From: a candidate division NC10 bacterium SPGG6
GTDB taxonomy: Bacteria; Methylomirabilota; Methylomirabilia; Methylomirabilales; CSP1-5
NCBI GenBank assembly: GCA_001643535.1
Contig: LXTG01000091.1
Location: forward strand, 667-6,192
Length of the DNA: 5,526 bases
Direction: 5' to 3'
The position numbers and the translations under genes were made by a program. Within the stretch, counting starts at the first letter, position 1. Each line of letters opens with the position of its first letter. Positions 3,930-5,526 of the stretch are shown here, in pieces. Below the pieces are notes generated by a model. That model was given only the letters and a program-made list of their open reading frames with translations. It made no database searches and was not told where the DNA came from.

Positions 3930-5459
3930 TCAAATCGCCGGTCCCTCCGAAATGGCATGGTCCTTCGCAAGTCCTTCTGGGAGGAGAAAGGCGGAGACCA
4001 TCGCCAGGAGGGCTATGGCGAATCCCACCAAAAAGACTCCATGGAGGGCCTGGGCCATGGCGCCCTGAAGCCCGACCAGCAGGGACGGAGGCAGTCCTGC
4101 CCGCGCCGCCGGTTGCAGAAGGACCTCCGGGTTCTCCACGAAGGCCCCGAGTGTAGCCCCTGCCGTCCGGCCGACGAGGCTCAAAAGTTCCCCCCGCAGA
4201 ATTCGCGCCATCACCGCCCCCAGGATCCCCACCCCGATGGCTCCCCCGATAGTCCTCGAAAACATCGTCACGGAGGTGACGACTCCCAGCTGGTTCCTCG
4301 GGACCGTGTGCTGAACAGCAATCAGGAGGGGGGCCATGATCAAGCCCATCCCTGCCCCACCTACCGCCATCGCCACCATCACCTCTGGTCGACTACTCGC
4401 AATTCCCAGCCGCGTGAAGAGGAAAAACCCAACGCTCAGAGCCACGCCACCCGTGAGGACGATGGAGCGGACGCTCTGGTGGAGGAGGAGGCGAGCCCCG
4501 AAAACCGAGCATAAGACCCAAGCGAGCATAAAAGGGGTCAGGACACTCCCTGCCGCCGTCGCATCGGTTCCGAGGATTGCCTGGACAAAGAGGGGAATAA
4601 AGGAGATGGCACCAAACATGGCCATCCCGGTCAAGAGTCCGGTGATGAAGGAGGCCAGGAAGATCCGGTTCCTGAAGAGACCCAGGGGGATCATAGGGTC
4701 TTCCGCGCGGCGCTCGATCCATCCGAAGACGATCAAGCCAGCGACCCCCCCCATCACCAGACCGAGGCGCCCCTGAACATGCCAGTCGCTTCCCACCAGG
4801 CCCACGAGCAAAAGAACCACGGCCACGATCAGGACCGCTCCTCCAGCGAAATCGACCCCCCTCGGACGGACCCCCTCGCTCTGCGGTTCCCGGAGAAAAC
4901 GGCCGATGATGAAGCAGGCAACGAGTCCCACCGGGACGTTCACAAAAAAGACCCATCGCCAGGAGAAATGATCGGTGAGGAGCCCACCAAGGAATGGGCC
5001 CGCAATGCTGGCTACCCCCCACACGCCGCTGAAGAGGCCCTGCATCCGGGCGCGCGCCTCTAAGGGGTAAATGTCGCCGACGATGGTGAGCCCCAACGCA
5101 AGAACAGCGCCGGCCCCGATCCCCTGCAGGCCCCGAAAGAGGATGAGCTCGGTCATGGTACGCGAAAAACCACACGCCACGGATCCGAGGAGGAACAGAC
5201 CGATCCCGACCAGATAAAAGGGGCGGCGACCGTATAGATCGGAGAGCTTCCCCCACAGCGGGACGGTCACGGTGGAAGTAAGCAGGTAGCTCGAAAAGAC
5301 CCAGCTGTAAACCTCGAGGCCGCCGAGGCTGGCCACAATGGTAGGCATCGCCGTGGCCACCACCGTGGACTCCATCGCCCCGAGGAAGATCCCGACCATC
5401 ACCCCGGCAGTCACCATCCGCCGCTCCCGTCTGGTGAGGTCGAGAAATCTGGGGGTCAC
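3930..5459 (-). CDS. MFS drug/proton antiporter, DHA2 (EmrB/QacA) family, 14 TMS
   Basis: This is a 509-residue inner-membrane transporter. DHA2 members export toxic organic compounds or metabolites in exchange for protons. Length and hydropathy fit 14 membrane segments. Motif D1 is in TM1 (GAMESTVVATAMPTI, 27-41, with Glu30 where Asp is common). Motif A, GKLSDLYGRRP (70-80), is in the TM2-TM3 loop. The motif B region, LFRGLQGIGAGAV (107-119), contains Arg109. The antiporter motif C, ending GPFLGG (154-159), is in TM5, followed by WRWVFFVNVPVGL (167-179). The substrate cannot be read from sequence. The start is a GTG at 5457-5459 behind GGAGG with a short spacer. An ATG at codon 15 with GGGAG upstream is a reasonable alternative and loses no membrane segment. 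The stop is TGA, and the repeat-protein gene starts 13 bp later, so they are probably co-transcribed. A palindrome covers the ribosome binding site. Confidence 0.93.
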   Translation of the reverse strand: MTPRFLDLTRRERRMVTAGVMVGIFLGAMESTVVATAMPTIVASLGGLEVYSWVFSSYLLTSTVTVPLWGKLSDLYGRRPFYLVGIGLFLLGSVACGFSRTMTELILFRGLQGIGAGAVLALGLTIVGDIYPLEARARMQGLFSGVWGVASIAGPFLGGLLTDHFSWRWVFFVNVPVGLVACFIIGRFLREPQSEGVRPRGVDFAGGAVLIVAVVLLLVGLVGSDWHVQGRLGLVMGGVAGLIVFGWIERRAEDPMIPLGLFRNRIFLASFITGLLTGMAMFGAISFIPLFVQAILGTDATAAGSVLTPFMLAWVLCSVFGARLLLHQSVRSIVLTGGVALSVGFFLFTRLGIASSRPEVMVAMAVGGAGMGLIMAPLLIAVQHTVPRNQLGVVTSVTMFSRTIGGAIGVGILGAVMARILRGELLSLVGRTAGATLGAFVENPEVLLQPAARAGLPPSLLVGLQGAMAQALHGVFLVGFAIALLAMVSAFLLPEGLAKDHAISEGPAI

Positions 5460-5464
5460 AATAC

Positions 5465-5478
5465 CTCCGAGCTCGGAG
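5465..5478. promoter_or_regulatory. 14-bp perfect palindrome over the transporter ribosome binding site
   Basis: CTCCGAGCTCGGAG reads the same on both strands. On the minus strand its last four bases (GGAG) are part of the Shine-Dalgarno sequence GGAGGT of the GTG start. In RNA it can form a 5-bp stem with an AGCU loop that hides the ribosome binding site. In DNA it could be a repressor operator of the kind common before efflux genes. Which, if either, applies is not decidable here. Confidence 0.45.
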
Positions 5479-5492
5479 AGGTCAATCGGATC

Positions 5493-5525
5493 TCACTCTA
5501 GCACATGGGCGGCCACGCTCCCCCA
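5493..5525 (-). CDS. Possible C-terminal tail of an upstream gene (partial)
   Basis: Entering from the right edge, one minus-strand frame reads ten sense codons (WGSVAAHVLE) and then TGA at 5493-5495, 33 bp before the transporter start. The composition looks protein-like, but ten codons cannot establish a gene. If real, the transporter may be an internal gene of a longer operon. Confidence 0.15.
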   Translation of the reverse strand, partial: WGSVAAHVLE

Positions 5526-5526
5526 C

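Noticed and set aside
3917..3970. Longer start of the repeat protein (TTG at 3968-3970 or ATG at 3956-3958)
   Set aside because: It would overlap the transporter coding end and adds only an Arg-rich segment that is the shadow of that gene. The ATG at 3914-3916 has a better placed ribosome binding site.
4393..5256. 287-codon minus-strand frame inside the transporter gene
   Set aside because: It is an overlapping-frame shadow of the clearly conserved MFS gene, with Arg/Gly/Pro-rich composition and no motifs.

Overview
The window is a 5.5 kb piece of GC-rich bacterial DNA. All intact genes are chromosomal housekeeping or accessory types. There are no phage, plasmid, insertion-sequence, RNA-gene or CRISPR signals. 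Gene content (7Fe-type ferredoxin, single-domain rhodanese, thioredoxin reductase, DHA2 transporter, PilZ protein) and style suggest a free-living Gram-negative-like environmental bacterium. NC10/Methylomirabilota, Rokubacteria or Nitrospirota-like lineages are a guess only, because no marker gene is present.

Left part (1-1545, minus strand): a redox/sulfur operon read right to left, ferredoxin -> rhodanese -> thioredoxin reductase. Only the rhodanese is intact. The ferredoxin carries an in-frame amber codon at codon 13 and a Cys-to-Arg change at an iron-sulfur ligand position. The thioredoxin reductase reading frame matches the family for about 99 residues, then runs into unrelated sequence and stops. 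It lacks the CxxC active site and the NADPH domain. Bases 1-195 hold no gene I can defend.

Centre (1546-2651): a divergent promoter region with sigma70-like boxes facing both ways around a small inverted repeat. It is followed by a plus-strand class I SAM-dependent methyltransferase. The gap downstream of the methyltransferase holds two phase-locked 7-bp repeat arrays in inverted relation. One is G-rich with a strong G-quadruplex pattern, and together they could fold into a long hairpin between convergent genes.

Right part (2652-5459, minus strand): a probable three-gene operon read right to left, DHA2-family MFS efflux transporter -> protein made of six exact 35-residue repeats (probable beta-propeller) -> PilZ-domain protein. 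The gaps are 13 and 53 bp. The repeat protein has a regularly spaced Cys-x-His motif and is the most novel object here. Its pairing with a c-di-GMP receptor-type domain and an exporter suggests a signal-linked membrane function, which is inference only. A 14-bp perfect palindrome covers the transporter's ribosome binding site.
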